Part shown: positions 16,843 to 25,256 of the stretch, piece by piece
Layout of the letters: each line of letters starts with the position of its first letter
Position numbering within the stretch: the first letter of the stretch is position 1
Assembly (NCBI GenBank): GCA_965237765.1
Contig: OZ250157.1
Location: forward strand, 2,418,001 to 2,482,000
DNA length: 64,000 nucleotides
DNA from: WTGJ01 sp965237765
GTDB lineage: Bacteria > Chloroflexota > Anaerolineae > Aggregatilineales > Phototrophicaceae
Direction of reading: 5' to 3'
Notes under the pieces: generated by a model
Database searches by the model: none
Told to the model about the DNA's origin: nothing
What the model saw: only the letters and a program-made list of their open reading frames with translations
Position numbers and translations under genes: made by a program

Positions 16843-19107
16843 TCACAGGAGGCCAATGCCATGCTCGCGTAAGCGGGCGACGACGCGGTCGGGCGTGAGG
16901 GGGATTTCGTCAAACCACACGCCAGTTGCTTCGTGGATTGCGGCGACGATGGCGGGCGCGAGCGGGAGCATTGGCATCTCCGCCATGCCGCGCGCGCCCC
17001 AAGGGCCCAATGGGTCCGGATATTCGAGGATGAGCGAATGCACCTGTTCAGGGATATCGGCGACGGTGGGGATGAGGTAGGTAGAAAGGAAAGGGTTGCG
17101 GATGCGCCCTTCCGTCGAGATCAGATGCTCCATCAAGGCGTAGCCCTGCGCCTGCACCACGCCGCCCTCGATTTGCCCTTCGATCAGATTGGGGTTGAGC
17201 GCCCGCCCGACGTCGTTGGCAGAATAGACCTGCACGAGGCGGATGAGGCCGGTTTCGATATCCACCTCGACTTCTACAGCCTGGGCGACATAACCATAGG
17301 TGATATTCGGCGTGCTGATGCCGGCCTCGGGGTTGATCGGGGTTGTCGCTGGTGGGCGGTATTGGAAGGTGGCGATGGCCGGGCGCTCTTCCTCATCCCA
17401 GGCGGCGAGGGCGCGCTCGGCGGCGCCGCGGATGGCGTTGCCGGCCATGAAGGTCAGGCGAGAGGCAGAGGCGCTGCCCGAATTGTTCGTCTCGCTCGTA
17501 TCGTGGTAGCTCATCTCGAGCTGCTCGAGTGGGATGTCAATTGCTTCCGCTGCCATCTGTGCGAAGACGGTATGCGCCCCCTGTCCCACTTCTGCGCCCG
17601 CTTGCCGAACGACTGCCCGCTCAATTTCAACACCGCCATATAGCTCCACCGTCGCCCAGCATTCTTCTGGGAAGCCCATGCTGAAGCCGATATTCTTGTA
17701 GCCGCACGCGAAACCGCGGCCACGGCGCAAGGCGGGCTTGTTGCCGTTGACGGGTGTCGACGCGCGCCGCCGCCATTGCAACGCGCCATCTTCTTGCCAG
17801 TAGCTGGCGCGGGCGCATTCGGCAATCACCTCGGGTAGCGAAACGCCGGCAGGCATCGCGCTGCCGACCGGATGAATGGAGCCTTCGCGCAAGATATTCT
17901 TTTCTCTAAACGTGACGGCGTCCATATCCAGCGCGGCGGCCAGCTTATTCATCTGGCTTTCAGCGGCGAAGAGCGCTTGCGGTGAGCCGAAGCCGCGAAA
18001 CGCGCCGCACGGCACGTTGTTGGTGAGGATGGCGTAGGCTTCGGTATGGACGTTGGGGATGGCGTAGGGTCCCGTCGCGCAGACGGTGGCATTGGCCAAC
18101 ACCTTGGTGGAGGTGTAATTATAAGCGCCGGCATCTTCGATGACGGCCGCTTCAGCAGCAACCAGCTCGCCCGCGCGCGTCGCCCCCCATTTCATGCGGA
18201 TCAGGTAGGCATGTCGTTTGTGGTGATAGAGGATGGATTCCTCGCGGCTCCAAATGGTTTTGATCGGACGGCGTAAATTGTAAGCGGCCAGGGCGAGCAC
18301 GATCTGGATGGACATGTCCTCCCGACCGCCAAACGCGCCACCGACTGCCGGATACACGACGCGCACCTGGTCCTCCGGCAAAGCCAGCGCGTGGCAGATT
18401 TGCCACAAATCTTCGTGAATCCACTGCCCAGCGACGCAGACCGTGACGCGGCCGCGCTCGTCGATATAAGAAAGGCCGGCTTCGGGTTGCAAATAGGCAT
18501 GTTCTTGCATGCCCGTGCGGTATTCGCCTTCGATGACGACTTCTGCCTGCGCCCAACCAGCCACCATATCACCACTACGGATGGTGTAATGGCTAAGGAT
18601 GTTGTTCGGTAAGCCTGCGTGGAGTTGCGGTTGTCCTGGCCCCATCGCCACCTCGGCATCAAAGACGGCGGGTAGGTCTTCGTAATCAATTTCTACCAGG
18701 GCGGCGGCTTCTGTTGCGATCGCTTCATCTTCGGCGATGACGACCGCGACGCAATCCATGTAGCTGCGTACGATATCCGCGCCGGCGATGCCGCTGCCTG
18801 GCCCGCATAATACCGGCTGGTCTTTGATGACCAGGCCATATTCGTTGATGGGGACATCGGCGGCAGTGAATACGGCGTGCACGCCAGGCAGAGCGGAGGT
18901 GGCACGAGTATCGATTTCTCGCACGCGTGCATGAGCTCGGTCGCTGAAACGCAGCTTCATCCATAATTGACCCGCGTGGTCGATATCGCCGGGATAATCG
19001 GTTTCGCCGGTGACTTTGCCACGCGCGTCGGCGCGGGTGAGCGATTGGCCGATGCGCCCACTGCGGCGTTGGAAATCCCGCATCACTTCTCTCTTAACGG
19101 CGCTCAT
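16843..19107 (-). CDS. Molybdopterin-binding subunit of a xanthine dehydrogenase family hydroxylase
   Basis: Large catalytic subunit (754 residues) of a molybdenum hydroxylase acting on a purine or other N-heterocycle or aldehyde. It shows an N-terminal Ald_Xan_dh domain (GKVTGETDYPGDI, about 30-140), GGAFGGREDMSIQ (canonical GGGFGGKE), GAFRGFGSPQ with the substrate-guiding Arg of xanthine dehydrogenases, and the catalytic Glu in RGMAEMPMLP. That last motif has Ala in place of the usual Gly of KGVGEPP. Its ATG overlaps the stop of the FAD/FeS gene by 4 bp. Arg in AFRGFG favours a xanthine-type substrate over CO (CoxL has Cys in AYRCSF). The precise substrate is inferred from the purine context. 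Confidence 0.88.
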   Translation of the reverse strand: MSAVKREVMRDFQRRSGRIGQSLTRADARGKVTGETDYPGDIDHAGQLWMKLRFSDRAHARVREIDTRATSALPGVHAVFTAADVPINEYGLVIKDQPVLCGPGSGIAGADIVRSYMDCVAVVIAEDEAIATEAAALVEIDYEDLPAVFDAEVAMGPGQPQLHAGLPNNILSHYTIRSGDMVAGWAQAEVVIEGEYRTGMQEHAYLQPEAGLSYIDERGRVTVCVAGQWIHEDLWQICHALALPEDQVRVVYPAVGGAFGGREDMSIQIVLALAAYNLRRPIKTIWSREESILYHHKRHAYLIRMKWGATRAGELVAAEAAVIEDAGAYNYTSTKVLANATVCATGPYAIPNVHTEAYAILTNNVPCGAFRGFGSPQALFAAESQMNKLAAALDMDAVTFREKNILREGSIHPVGSAMPAGVSLPEVIAECARASYWQEDGALQWRRRASTPVNGNKPALRRGRGFACGYKNIGFSMGFPEECWATVELYGGVEIERAVVRQAGAEVGQGAHTVFAQMAAEAIDIPLEQLEMSYHDTSETNNSGSASASRLTFMAGNAIRGAAERALAAWDEEERPAIATFQYRPPATTPINPEAGISTPNITYGYVAQAVEVEVDIETGLIRLVQVYSANDVGRALNPNLIEGQIEGGVVQAQGYALMEHLISTEGRIRNPFLSTYLIPTVADIPEQVHSLILEYPDPLGPWGARGMAEMPMLPLAPAIVAAIHEATGVWFDEIPLTPDRVVARLREHGIGLL

Positions 19108-20510
19108 CCCTCACCTCGCGCTATGGCACGAATGATCTTGTAATAGCCCGTGCAGCGACAAAGATTGCCGCTAATACTGTGCTCGATTTGCGCCGGTGTG
19201 GGTTTGGGCCATTCTTCCCATAATTTTGCTCCGCTCATCAAGAAGCCGGGGATGCAATAGCCGCATTGCACGGCGCCTTCGTCAATGAACGCTTGCTGCA
19301 GTGGGTGCAGATCGTCGCCTTGGGCCAGCCCTTCGATTGTCCTCAGCTTTGCTCCATGCGCGCGCGGCGCGGCAACCATGCAGGACATCACCGCCGCGTC
19401 ATCTAGGAAGACCGTGCAGGCGCCGCATTCGCCTTCTGCGCAACCTTCCTTGGTGCCGGTGAGGCCAGCGTCTTCGCGCAGCCAGCGGAGCAGTGTTTTC
19501 TCCTGACCCCCGGGTGTCTCGACCTTACTGCCGTTCACTTCTGCGATGATCGGCTCTGTGGCATCATGCTGGTGGCTGGCAGCGAGTCCGGCCGCAACGC
19601 GCGTTTCAGCTTCGCCCCAGAGCATCGCTGGTTGCTGCGGGAAGCCGCGCGCCTCTTCGCCATCTGCTAATGACTGTAGGCCGCGGCGGAGGAGCACGCG
19701 CACCATCTCGCGACGGTAATTGGCAGTGCCGCGGATGTCGTCGATGGGGCGCACTGCTTCGGCAGCGAGGCGAGCGGCGGTAGCGATGTTCGGTGGAGTG
19801 AGGGCTTTTCCGCGTAGATATTCTTCCGCAGCCGGTGCGCGCACGATAATCGGCGCTACGCAGCCGAGCGTGATCGCTGCGCGCTGAATTACGCCCTCCA
19901 CCTCTGTGATGACGATGGCCGCGTTGACGACGGAAATGGCCTGCACGCGCCGCAACCCCAGCTTGAGGAAGATACCGCGCTCATTTTCAGCCAATGACGG
20001 GATATTTACGGCTGCCATCAATTCGTCGGCGCGTATCACGGTCTGCCGCAAGCCAGTATAGAAATTGGCAAGGGGCACTGTACGCTCGCCAGCCGCCGAA
20101 CGTAACATCACGGACGCGCCCATGGCCATTAGCGGCGTTATGGTGTCGTTGGCAGGCGAAGCGGTGATGAGATTGCCAGCGACAGTGGCGCGGTTGCGAA
20201 TTTGCGGCGCGCCTACTTCCCAGCTCGCCTGCGCCAGGGGGAGCGCGCCCGCAACTAATGCTGATGAGCCGACGACGTGGTTGTGCGTTACCAGCGGCCC
20301 CAGACGGAAATGTCCGTTCTCTCGCGTGATGAGATCGAGGCCCGGGACACGTGTGATGTCAATCAGCGTATCTACGCCGGATCGTGAACCCTGTTCCAAC
20401 TCTATGAGGATATCCGTGCCGCCGGCGATGATGCGCGCCCGCTCGCCATGCAGCGCTAACGCGACAATGGCCTCATCCAAACTGGCGACGCTAAGGTATT
20501 CGCTCCACAT
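19104..20510 (-). CDS. Fused FAD-binding and [2Fe-2S] subunit of the xanthine dehydrogenase family enzyme
   Basis: Electron-transfer subunit of the molybdenum hydroxylase. An FAD domain comes first (about 1-285; IIAGGTDILIELEQG, RNRATVAGNLITASPANDT). The iron-sulphur domain follows (about 310-465), with the plant-type cluster GCAEGECGACTVF...C and the second cluster QCGYCIPGF...NLCRCTGYYKI. In most fused enzymes the order is FeS then FAD, or they are separate subunits, so FAD-then-FeS is unusual. The ATG at 20510 gives 468 residues; a TTG 30 bp upstream is open in frame but lacks a ribosome site. A 68-bp gap separates it from the upstream F420 oxidoreductase gene. Confidence 0.9.
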   Translation of the reverse strand: MWSEYLSVASLDEAIVALALHGERARIIAGGTDILIELEQGSRSGVDTLIDITRVPGLDLITRENGHFRLGPLVTHNHVVGSSALVAGALPLAQASWEVGAPQIRNRATVAGNLITASPANDTITPLMAMGASVMLRSAAGERTVPLANFYTGLRQTVIRADELMAAVNIPSLAENERGIFLKLGLRRVQAISVVNAAIVITEVEGVIQRAAITLGCVAPIIVRAPAAEEYLRGKALTPPNIATAARLAAEAVRPIDDIRGTANYRREMVRVLLRRGLQSLADGEEARGFPQQPAMLWGEAETRVAAGLAASHQHDATEPIIAEVNGSKVETPGGQEKTLLRWLREDAGLTGTKEGCAEGECGACTVFLDDAAVMSCMVAAPRAHGAKLRTIEGLAQGDDLHPLQQAFIDEGAVQCGYCIPGFLMSGAKLWEEWPKPTPAQIEHSISGNLCRCTGYYKIIRAIARGEG

Positions 20511-20578
20511 AACGGCTGAGATCCATTCTTGACGCCCCAATATAGCATGGAGGCGTTAAATTCAGCGAATCGCGCCGC

Positions 20579-21586
20579 TCAGTTGGAATACCCGTCAGCG
20601 AAAGTATCAATCATAAAATGCACGTCGGGGCCAAGCGGATAAAGGATCGGACAGGTGGCGCCCGTGGCGACGTATTCGCGCACCTTGGCTTTCACTTCGT
20701 CTGGCGTGCCGGAGGCGGTGATCATCTGCACGACGTCATCGGGAACGAGGCGCATCGCCTCGAGGATCTGCTCCTCAGTGGCTGGCCAGGTGAGCACCTG
20801 GTTGATTTCGTCGAGCAATTCGCTGCTGACACCGCTGGCTTTCATGATATGTGGTTGTTGGCCGAGGTATTGCGTCACCAGTTTGCGCGCGCCATCAAGC
20901 GCTTTCTGGCGATCCTGATCTACCGAGCAGACCACGAGTTGCGGCCGGTCAATATCTTCTACGCGGCGTCCTGCCTTGCGCGCGCCAATTTCCAGGCGTT
21001 CCATTGCGGTAACGTTATATTGCGGCGAGACGAGGTAGTTCAGCACGACGCCATCGGCGATTTCGCCGCTGAGGGACATCATCTGCGGCCCCGTCGCGCC
21101 GATATAAATGGGCACATTGCGCGGCGCTTTGTTGCCATGGACCACATCCAACTCGATGTCTTCCACCTGAACGAATTCGCCCTGAAAGGTTACGCGCTCG
21201 CGCGCGAGCAAAGAACGGATGACAGTGACAACTTCGCGCATGGCCAGCAGGTTCTTGCGGCGCGTGATGCCCACTTTGGTGGCCAGCGGATCCCACCAGG
21301 CGCCGATCCCGCATAAGATGCGGTCGGGCGCCAGGTCATCCAAGGTCAAATACGTGGCGGCGATGACGGCGGCGTTGCGCGTCCAATTGTTGATGACGCC
21401 GGAGCCGATTTTGATCCGCTCAGTGGTGGCCGCGAAGGCGGCCATCGGCACGATCGCGTCGCGCACGAGGCGGCTCTCCGCTTGCCAGACTGCCTCGAAG
21501 CCATTCGCTTCAGCGTATTGCACATATTCGATCGCATCCTGCAACGGGTGCGCGTCCTGCAAGTATAGGGCAACGCGGTCAGTCAT
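20579..21586 (-). CDS. LLM-class F420-dependent oxidoreductase (Mer-like)
   Basis: Luciferase-like TIM-barrel hydride-transfer enzyme using F420, of the methylenetetrahydromethanopterin reductase-like subgroup. From the ATG at 21586 it has 335 residues: YVQYAEANGFEAVWQAES at the N-terminus, KIGSGVINNWTRN (non-prolyl cis bulge region), CGIGAWWDPLATKVG, and PIYIGATGPQMMSLSGEIADGV. GAGGG sits 8 nt before this ATG, which overlaps the cofC stop by 8 bp, so it is translated with the F420 genes. This directly links it to F420. Its substrate is unknown; such enzymes are many and varied in Chloroflexota. Confidence 0.85.
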   Translation of the reverse strand: MTDRVALYLQDAHPLQDAIEYVQYAEANGFEAVWQAESRLVRDAIVPMAAFAATTERIKIGSGVINNWTRNAAVIAATYLTLDDLAPDRILCGIGAWWDPLATKVGITRRKNLLAMREVVTVIRSLLARERVTFQGEFVQVEDIELDVVHGNKAPRNVPIYIGATGPQMMSLSGEIADGVVLNYLVSPQYNVTAMERLEIGARKAGRRVEDIDRPQLVVCSVDQDRQKALDGARKLVTQYLGQQPHIMKASGVSSELLDEINQVLTWPATEEQILEAMRLVPDDVVQMITASGTPDEVKAKVREYVATGATCPILYPLGPDVHFMIDTFADGYSN

Positions 21587-22253
21587 GATATCCCTCACCA
21601 GTTTCGCCTATGGCCAACAAACCCAAAGGGATTGTAGTCGGGAACACCTCACTTTGCACCAAATCGTGAGCTCGTCGCAGGTCTTCTGGATTGTCAACAT
21701 CGTGTTGTAGACGGTCTGAGGAATAGAATTGCACCGAGGCGCCGGTTTCATTCGCTCGTTGGATGTGGCGTTCATAACTGCCAGTACCGTAGGCGAAGTT
21801 GATGATACCGGGAGGTCGGCAATATAAGGCGTTGGTGCCGTCGTGCTTCTTATCCGTGGCGATGACGATGCGCGCTTCACCTTCACTGCCCAATTGGACA
21901 ATACCCTCCAAATCCTCCGCCGCCACGAATGGCAAATCGGCGGGTAAGATGAGCATTGCTTCTGCCCCCCAGCCGATCAGCACCTGTGTGGCACGCTGCA
22001 AGGCGATGTTCAACTGCGGCGAGCCGGTCTCTTGCATGGTGTTCGCGCCCGCTTCCCGCGCGAGCGCTAACGCCCGCGTATCGCGACTAACGACGAGCGT
22101 GCCGAGGACACGCCGCTGGGATAGCGCGATCCCGAGCACGTGTTGGAAAAGCGCCTCGGCCAAGGTTTGGCGCTGCTCGGAGGTCAGGACTTCTGCCAGG
22201 CGGCTTTTGGCGCGGTTTAGTGGTTTGACGGGAATCACTACCCAGCAGGTCAT
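21579..22253 (-). CDS. cofC: 2-phospholactate / phosphoenolpyruvate guanylyltransferase
   Basis: Activates 2-phospholactate or phosphoenolpyruvate with GTP to form the substrate of CofD in F420 synthesis. The 224 residues contain VVIPVKPLNRAKSRLA at the N-terminus, the LILPADLPFV metal-binding motif, DGTNALYCRPP and a C-terminal VDNPEDLRRA. This is the standard CofC/FbiD pattern. It starts 1 bp after cofD and overlaps the F420 oxidoreductase gene at its end. Which substrate it prefers cannot be deduced by eye; bacterial homologues usually take phosphoenolpyruvate. Confidence 0.93.
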   Translation of the reverse strand: MTCWVVIPVKPLNRAKSRLAEVLTSEQRQTLAEALFQHVLGIALSQRRVLGTLVVSRDTRALALAREAGANTMQETGSPQLNIALQRATQVLIGWGAEAMLILPADLPFVAAEDLEGIVQLGSEGEARIVIATDKKHDGTNALYCRPPGIINFAYGTGSYERHIQRANETGASVQFYSSDRLQHDVDNPEDLRRAHDLVQSEVFPTTIPLGLLAIGETGEGYHD

Positions 22254-22254
22254 C

Positions 22255-23214
22255 TCAGCGCCAGCTTTCTATCCACGCCAACAATTCACTCGCCAAGCGT
22301 ATTTTAGTCTGTGTGTCCACCATCAGCGTATCCAGGGTGATTTTGCGCAGGCAATCATTCGGATTTCCGCTGTTCATTTGCGCCGCATCTTGCTGGTCGT
22401 AGACGAAGCCATTGAGCAAGGAACCGTAATACTGGGCGACTCCTGCAGCGGACACTTTCAGCCCCAATTGCGCCATCAGTTGCGCGGCAGGTCCTTTCAG
22501 CGCGCGGCCATCGACGATCGGCGATACAGCCACGCGGGGGATGGTGCGCGCTTGGAGGGCCGCCCGCATGTCTGGTATGGCGAGGATGGGCGCGATGGAT
22601 AGCCAGGGATTGGATGGGGCGATGAGCAGGATATCCGCCTCTTCAATCGCTTCGCGGACGTTAGGTGTTATGGTAGCGTATTCGGCGTCGGCATAACGCA
22701 AGGAATGCACGCGCGGCTCGCAACGGCGGCGCACAAAATACGTCTGAAAATCCAGCTCCCCTTCATCGACGCAATCGAGCATGGTGGGCAGCGGCTCGTC
22801 GCACATGGGCAGCACGGCGGGAGCCACACCCAGGTGGCACGCTTGTTCGGCTATGGTTTCGCTGAGGGAGAAGCCAGCGCGCAACCGTTCGCTGCGAAAA
22901 ATCTGTGTGGCAATATCGGCGTCCCCCAGCTGGAACCAGGTGTCCACGCCATAGCGTTCGCGCAGTGTATCGAGCACCCGCCGCGTATCGCCATGCAAAC
23001 CCCAGCCGGTCTGTGGGTTGGCGATGCCCGCCAATGTATAGAGCACTGTGTCAATATCCGGGCAGACGCGCAGACCATAATGCCAGAAATCATCGCCTGT
23101 GTTGACGATGATGCGGAGCTGCGCTGGCGGTAAGACGTGCGCCAACCCCAGCGCCAGCTTCGCGCCGCCGACGCCGCCACAAAGCAGGGTCACACGGCAG
23201 CCGTTCAGCGCCAT
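22255..23214 (-). CDS. cofD: 2-phospho-L-lactate / enolpyruvyl transferase
   Basis: Transfers the activated three-carbon phosphate unit to FO, making F420-0 or dehydro-F420-0. From the ATG at 23214 it has 319 residues, beginning with VTLLCGGVGGAKLALGL (nucleotide loop) and containing NTGDDFWHYGLRVCPDIDT, WFQLGDADIATQIFR and LLIAPSNPWLSIAPILAI, all family signatures. The frame is open for 47 codons upstream but those lie in the nitroreductase gene, and the inner ATG overlaps that gene by just 10 bp. It sits in the order npdG-cofE-nitroreductase-cofD-cofC. Confidence 0.95.
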   Translation of the reverse strand: MALNGCRVTLLCGGVGGAKLALGLAHVLPPAQLRIIVNTGDDFWHYGLRVCPDIDTVLYTLAGIANPQTGWGLHGDTRRVLDTLRERYGVDTWFQLGDADIATQIFRSERLRAGFSLSETIAEQACHLGVAPAVLPMCDEPLPTMLDCVDEGELDFQTYFVRRRCEPRVHSLRYADAEYATITPNVREAIEEADILLIAPSNPWLSIAPILAIPDMRAALQARTIPRVAVSPIVDGRALKGPAAQLMAQLGLKVSAAGVAQYYGSLLNGFVYDQQDAAQMNSGNPNDCLRKITLDTLMVDTQTKIRLASELLAWIESWR

Positions 23215-23816
23215 AGAGTCGATTCCGCGAGTGGGCGGCGCGTCTTCACGCGTTCGCTGGCTGCATAGCCCAGGGTAATGAGTCCCTGCGCCTGCCATTC
23301 GACGGGCAAATCCAGGCAAGCCCGCACCGTCTCTGGACAAAACAGTGGCGCGCATAACCAGCAGCTCGCCAGGCCGGCTTCATGCGCGGCCAGCATCAGG
23401 TTTTGTCCGGCCATCGCCACGCTCTGCACCGCCATCAAGTATTCCGCCTGCGAGCGCTTCTCGTCCGGATAAACGTCCATCTCCCCCATGGTGAGGCAGA
23501 GCAGCACGAGTGCCGGCGCGGAGACAATGCGTTGCCGCGAGCGCTCACAATCAGCTTCGATTTGCGCTGGCGGTAGGCCATCAGCGCGCAAATCCGACCG
23601 CAAGCGCGCGCCCATTGCGGCCGCCAGCCGCTCGCGGTTGGCGCCAGCGCCAATGATGATGAAGCGCCAAGGTTGGCGGTTGTGCGCCGAGGGCGCCCAG
23701 CGCGCCGCATCGAGCAGCTGACAGAGGGTTTTTGAGGAGATCTGTTTCGGTAGATAACGGCGGATCGAGCGGCGTTCACGCAAATTCTGCCCGATTGGGT
23801 GTTCATGGGCGGTCAT
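23205..23816 (-). CDS. Nitroreductase-family protein, probable dehydro-F420-0 reductase
   Basis: FMN-binding nitroreductase fold of 203 residues: RRSIRRYLPKQIS and DAARWAPSAHNRQPWRF at the N-terminus, LASCWLCAPLF and LITLGYAASERVKTRRPL near the end. The same domain forms the C-terminal half of mycobacterial FbiB, where it reduces dehydro-F420-0 with FMNH2. Here it is a separate gene whose start overlaps the cofE stop by 1 bp and whose end overlaps cofD, so FbiB's two halves exist as adjacent genes. This context gives the function. A general nitroreductase is the alternative. Confidence 0.85.
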   Translation of the reverse strand: MTAHEHPIGQNLRERRSIRRYLPKQISSKTLCQLLDAARWAPSAHNRQPWRFIIIGAGANRERLAAAMGARLRSDLRADGLPPAQIEADCERSRQRIVSAPALVLLCLTMGEMDVYPDEKRSQAEYLMAVQSVAMAGQNLMLAAHEAGLASCWLCAPLFCPETVRACLDLPVEWQAQGLITLGYAASERVKTRRPLAESTLWR

Positions 23817-24610
23817 TAGCGGTATAGGTCTGTTTCGGGCGAGCGGATGAGGCAGGCGGCCCCTTCATCGCTGCACGCGAAACGCAAGCCATGTATATGC
23901 ACAACGGGGTAGCCTTCGGCGCCTTCGCCACTGAGCAGGGTAGCAGCGCTAGCGATCTGGTCCGCGAAGCCGATGATACTAGTGCGCAGCTCACGGCCGA
24001 AGAGATCAAACTCGCCGCGGATATCGATCAATGGCGGCAAGCCGGAAGCGCCAATCGCCACGCCTACGGTGCCATTGCGGAAGGGGCGGCCGTGCGAATC
24101 GCTGATCACGATGGCGCAATCGGAGTCGAATGCTCGCGCCAAACCGGAACGGATGCTGGCTGCGCTGGCGTCAGGGTCGGCAGGTAGAACCAGCACGTTA
24201 TGGCCGGTGTTGTCCACGTTCGAGCGGTCGATGCCGGCGTTCGCTGAGATCAAGCCGAGCATATGCTCGACGACTAGCACGTTCTGCGCCTGGCGTGAAA
24301 TGCTGCGGCTCTGGCGCAAGATCAGCTCGACCAGCGCCGCTTCCTTGCTCGTCTCAGTTGCCAATTGTTGCGCTCGCTCGCTCACGACGACGTGTCGCAA
24401 ATCGACGAAGGCGCCTTCCGCTTTGGAGACAATCTTGGAAGAGATGACGAATACATCACCTGCTTGGGGTGAGATGGCGGCGGCGCGGGTAGCAGCGGCG
24501 ATGAGCGCGACCAGGTCGTCACCTGGTTGGATGAGCGGAATCCCCGGCAGCGCTGTCAGTTGCAAAGAGGTCAATTCAGTCAATTCCCGTGATGCGGATG
24601 CCCGCGCCAC
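23816..24610 (-). CDS. cofE: Coenzyme F420-0:L-glutamate ligase
   Basis: Adds gamma-linked glutamates to F420-0 using GTP. It has 264 residues with the GTG start at 24610 (AAGG at -8). Signatures are VFVISSKIVSKAEGAFVDL, ANAGIDRSNVDNTGH, the VLPADPDASA loop and IVISDSHGRPFRNGTVGVAIG. A TTG nine codons later would reduce the overlap with npdG from 35 to 8 bp and is a possible start. CofE here lacks the nitroreductase domain, which is the next gene. Confident family assignment. Confidence 0.95.
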   Translation of the reverse strand: MARASASRELTELTSLQLTALPGIPLIQPGDDLVALIAAATRAAAISPQAGDVFVISSKIVSKAEGAFVDLRHVVVSERAQQLATETSKEAALVELILRQSRSISRQAQNVLVVEHMLGLISANAGIDRSNVDNTGHNVLVLPADPDASAASIRSGLARAFDSDCAIVISDSHGRPFRNGTVGVAIGASGLPPLIDIRGEFDLFGRELRTSIIGFADQIASAATLLSGEGAEGYPVVHIHGLRFACSDEGAACLIRSPETDLYR

Positions 24611-25241
24611 GGACCTTATAGTGGCGATTGATGTGCAAAAGAACGGGTGTTAGCGATTCGACCGCTATGGCGTTACTCAGGACACCGGCGTCGACGCCGC
24701 GCATACCGGCCGCCGCCGCCAGTTCGATCGCAAAATTGCGCGCTTGTCGATCATCGCCGCAGACCAGTACGTCGCAATCAACCACGTGCCCCGCTTCGCC
24801 GAGTTCTTCGGAGCTGACATTTTGGAAGGCGGCCACGACGCGCACTTCATCGCCGAGCAGCGCTTGCGCTTCCAAGGCGGCCGCTTGCCCTAGTGGCAAA
24901 TGCACGGCGCGCACTTTGGGCGGCCGCAAGGGCACCGTGACATCTACCAGGATTTTGCCGCACAGGGCCGCCGCCAGCCCGGTCAGTGTTGCCTGATGCG
25001 CGCTATATGGCACGGTGAGGATCGCGTGTTCAGCCGCGCGCGCCGCGTCTAGATTGGCCATGCCGCGCAAGTCTCCAACCATGCCCGCCGCTGGAAAGGT
25101 GTCCCGCAATTCCGCGGCGCGGGTGACCGCTTTCTCTTCAGAACGCGAGCCGATGATGACGTCATAACCATGCTGCGCCCAGCGCGTAGCCAGGCCAGCT
25201 CCTTCTTTGCCAGTGCCACCCAATACCGCAATGGTCTGCAT
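24576..25241 (-). CDS. npdG: NADPH-dependent F420 reductase
   Basis: Couples NADP(H) to F420/F420H2 and so charges the F420 pool. From the ATG at 25241 it has 221 residues, starting with the Rossmann motif IAVLGGTGKEGAGLATRWA. GSRSEEKA carries the 2'-phosphate-recognising Ser-Arg, and FQNVSSEEL and DVLVCGDDRQA are family signatures. An upstream GTG is in frame, but AAGGCGGAG fits the ATG as ribosome site. It starts 15 bp after ssnA and overlaps cofE, leading the F420 block. Confidence 0.93.
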   Translation of the reverse strand: MQTIAVLGGTGKEGAGLATRWAQHGYDVIIGSRSEEKAVTRAAELRDTFPAAGMVGDLRGMANLDAARAAEHAILTVPYSAHQATLTGLAAALCGKILVDVTVPLRPPKVRAVHLPLGQAAALEAQALLGDEVRVVAAFQNVSSEELGEAGHVVDCDVLVCGDDRQARNFAIELAAAAGMRGVDAGVLSNAIAVESLTPVLLHINRHYKVRGAGIRITGID

Positions 25242-25256
25242 TTGCTCCGCCTTCAC

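Noticed and set aside
16843..19107. Carbon-monoxide dehydrogenase (CoxL)
   Set aside because: The active-site loop reads AFRGFG, the xanthine-type form, not the Cys-containing AYRCSF loop of CoxL.
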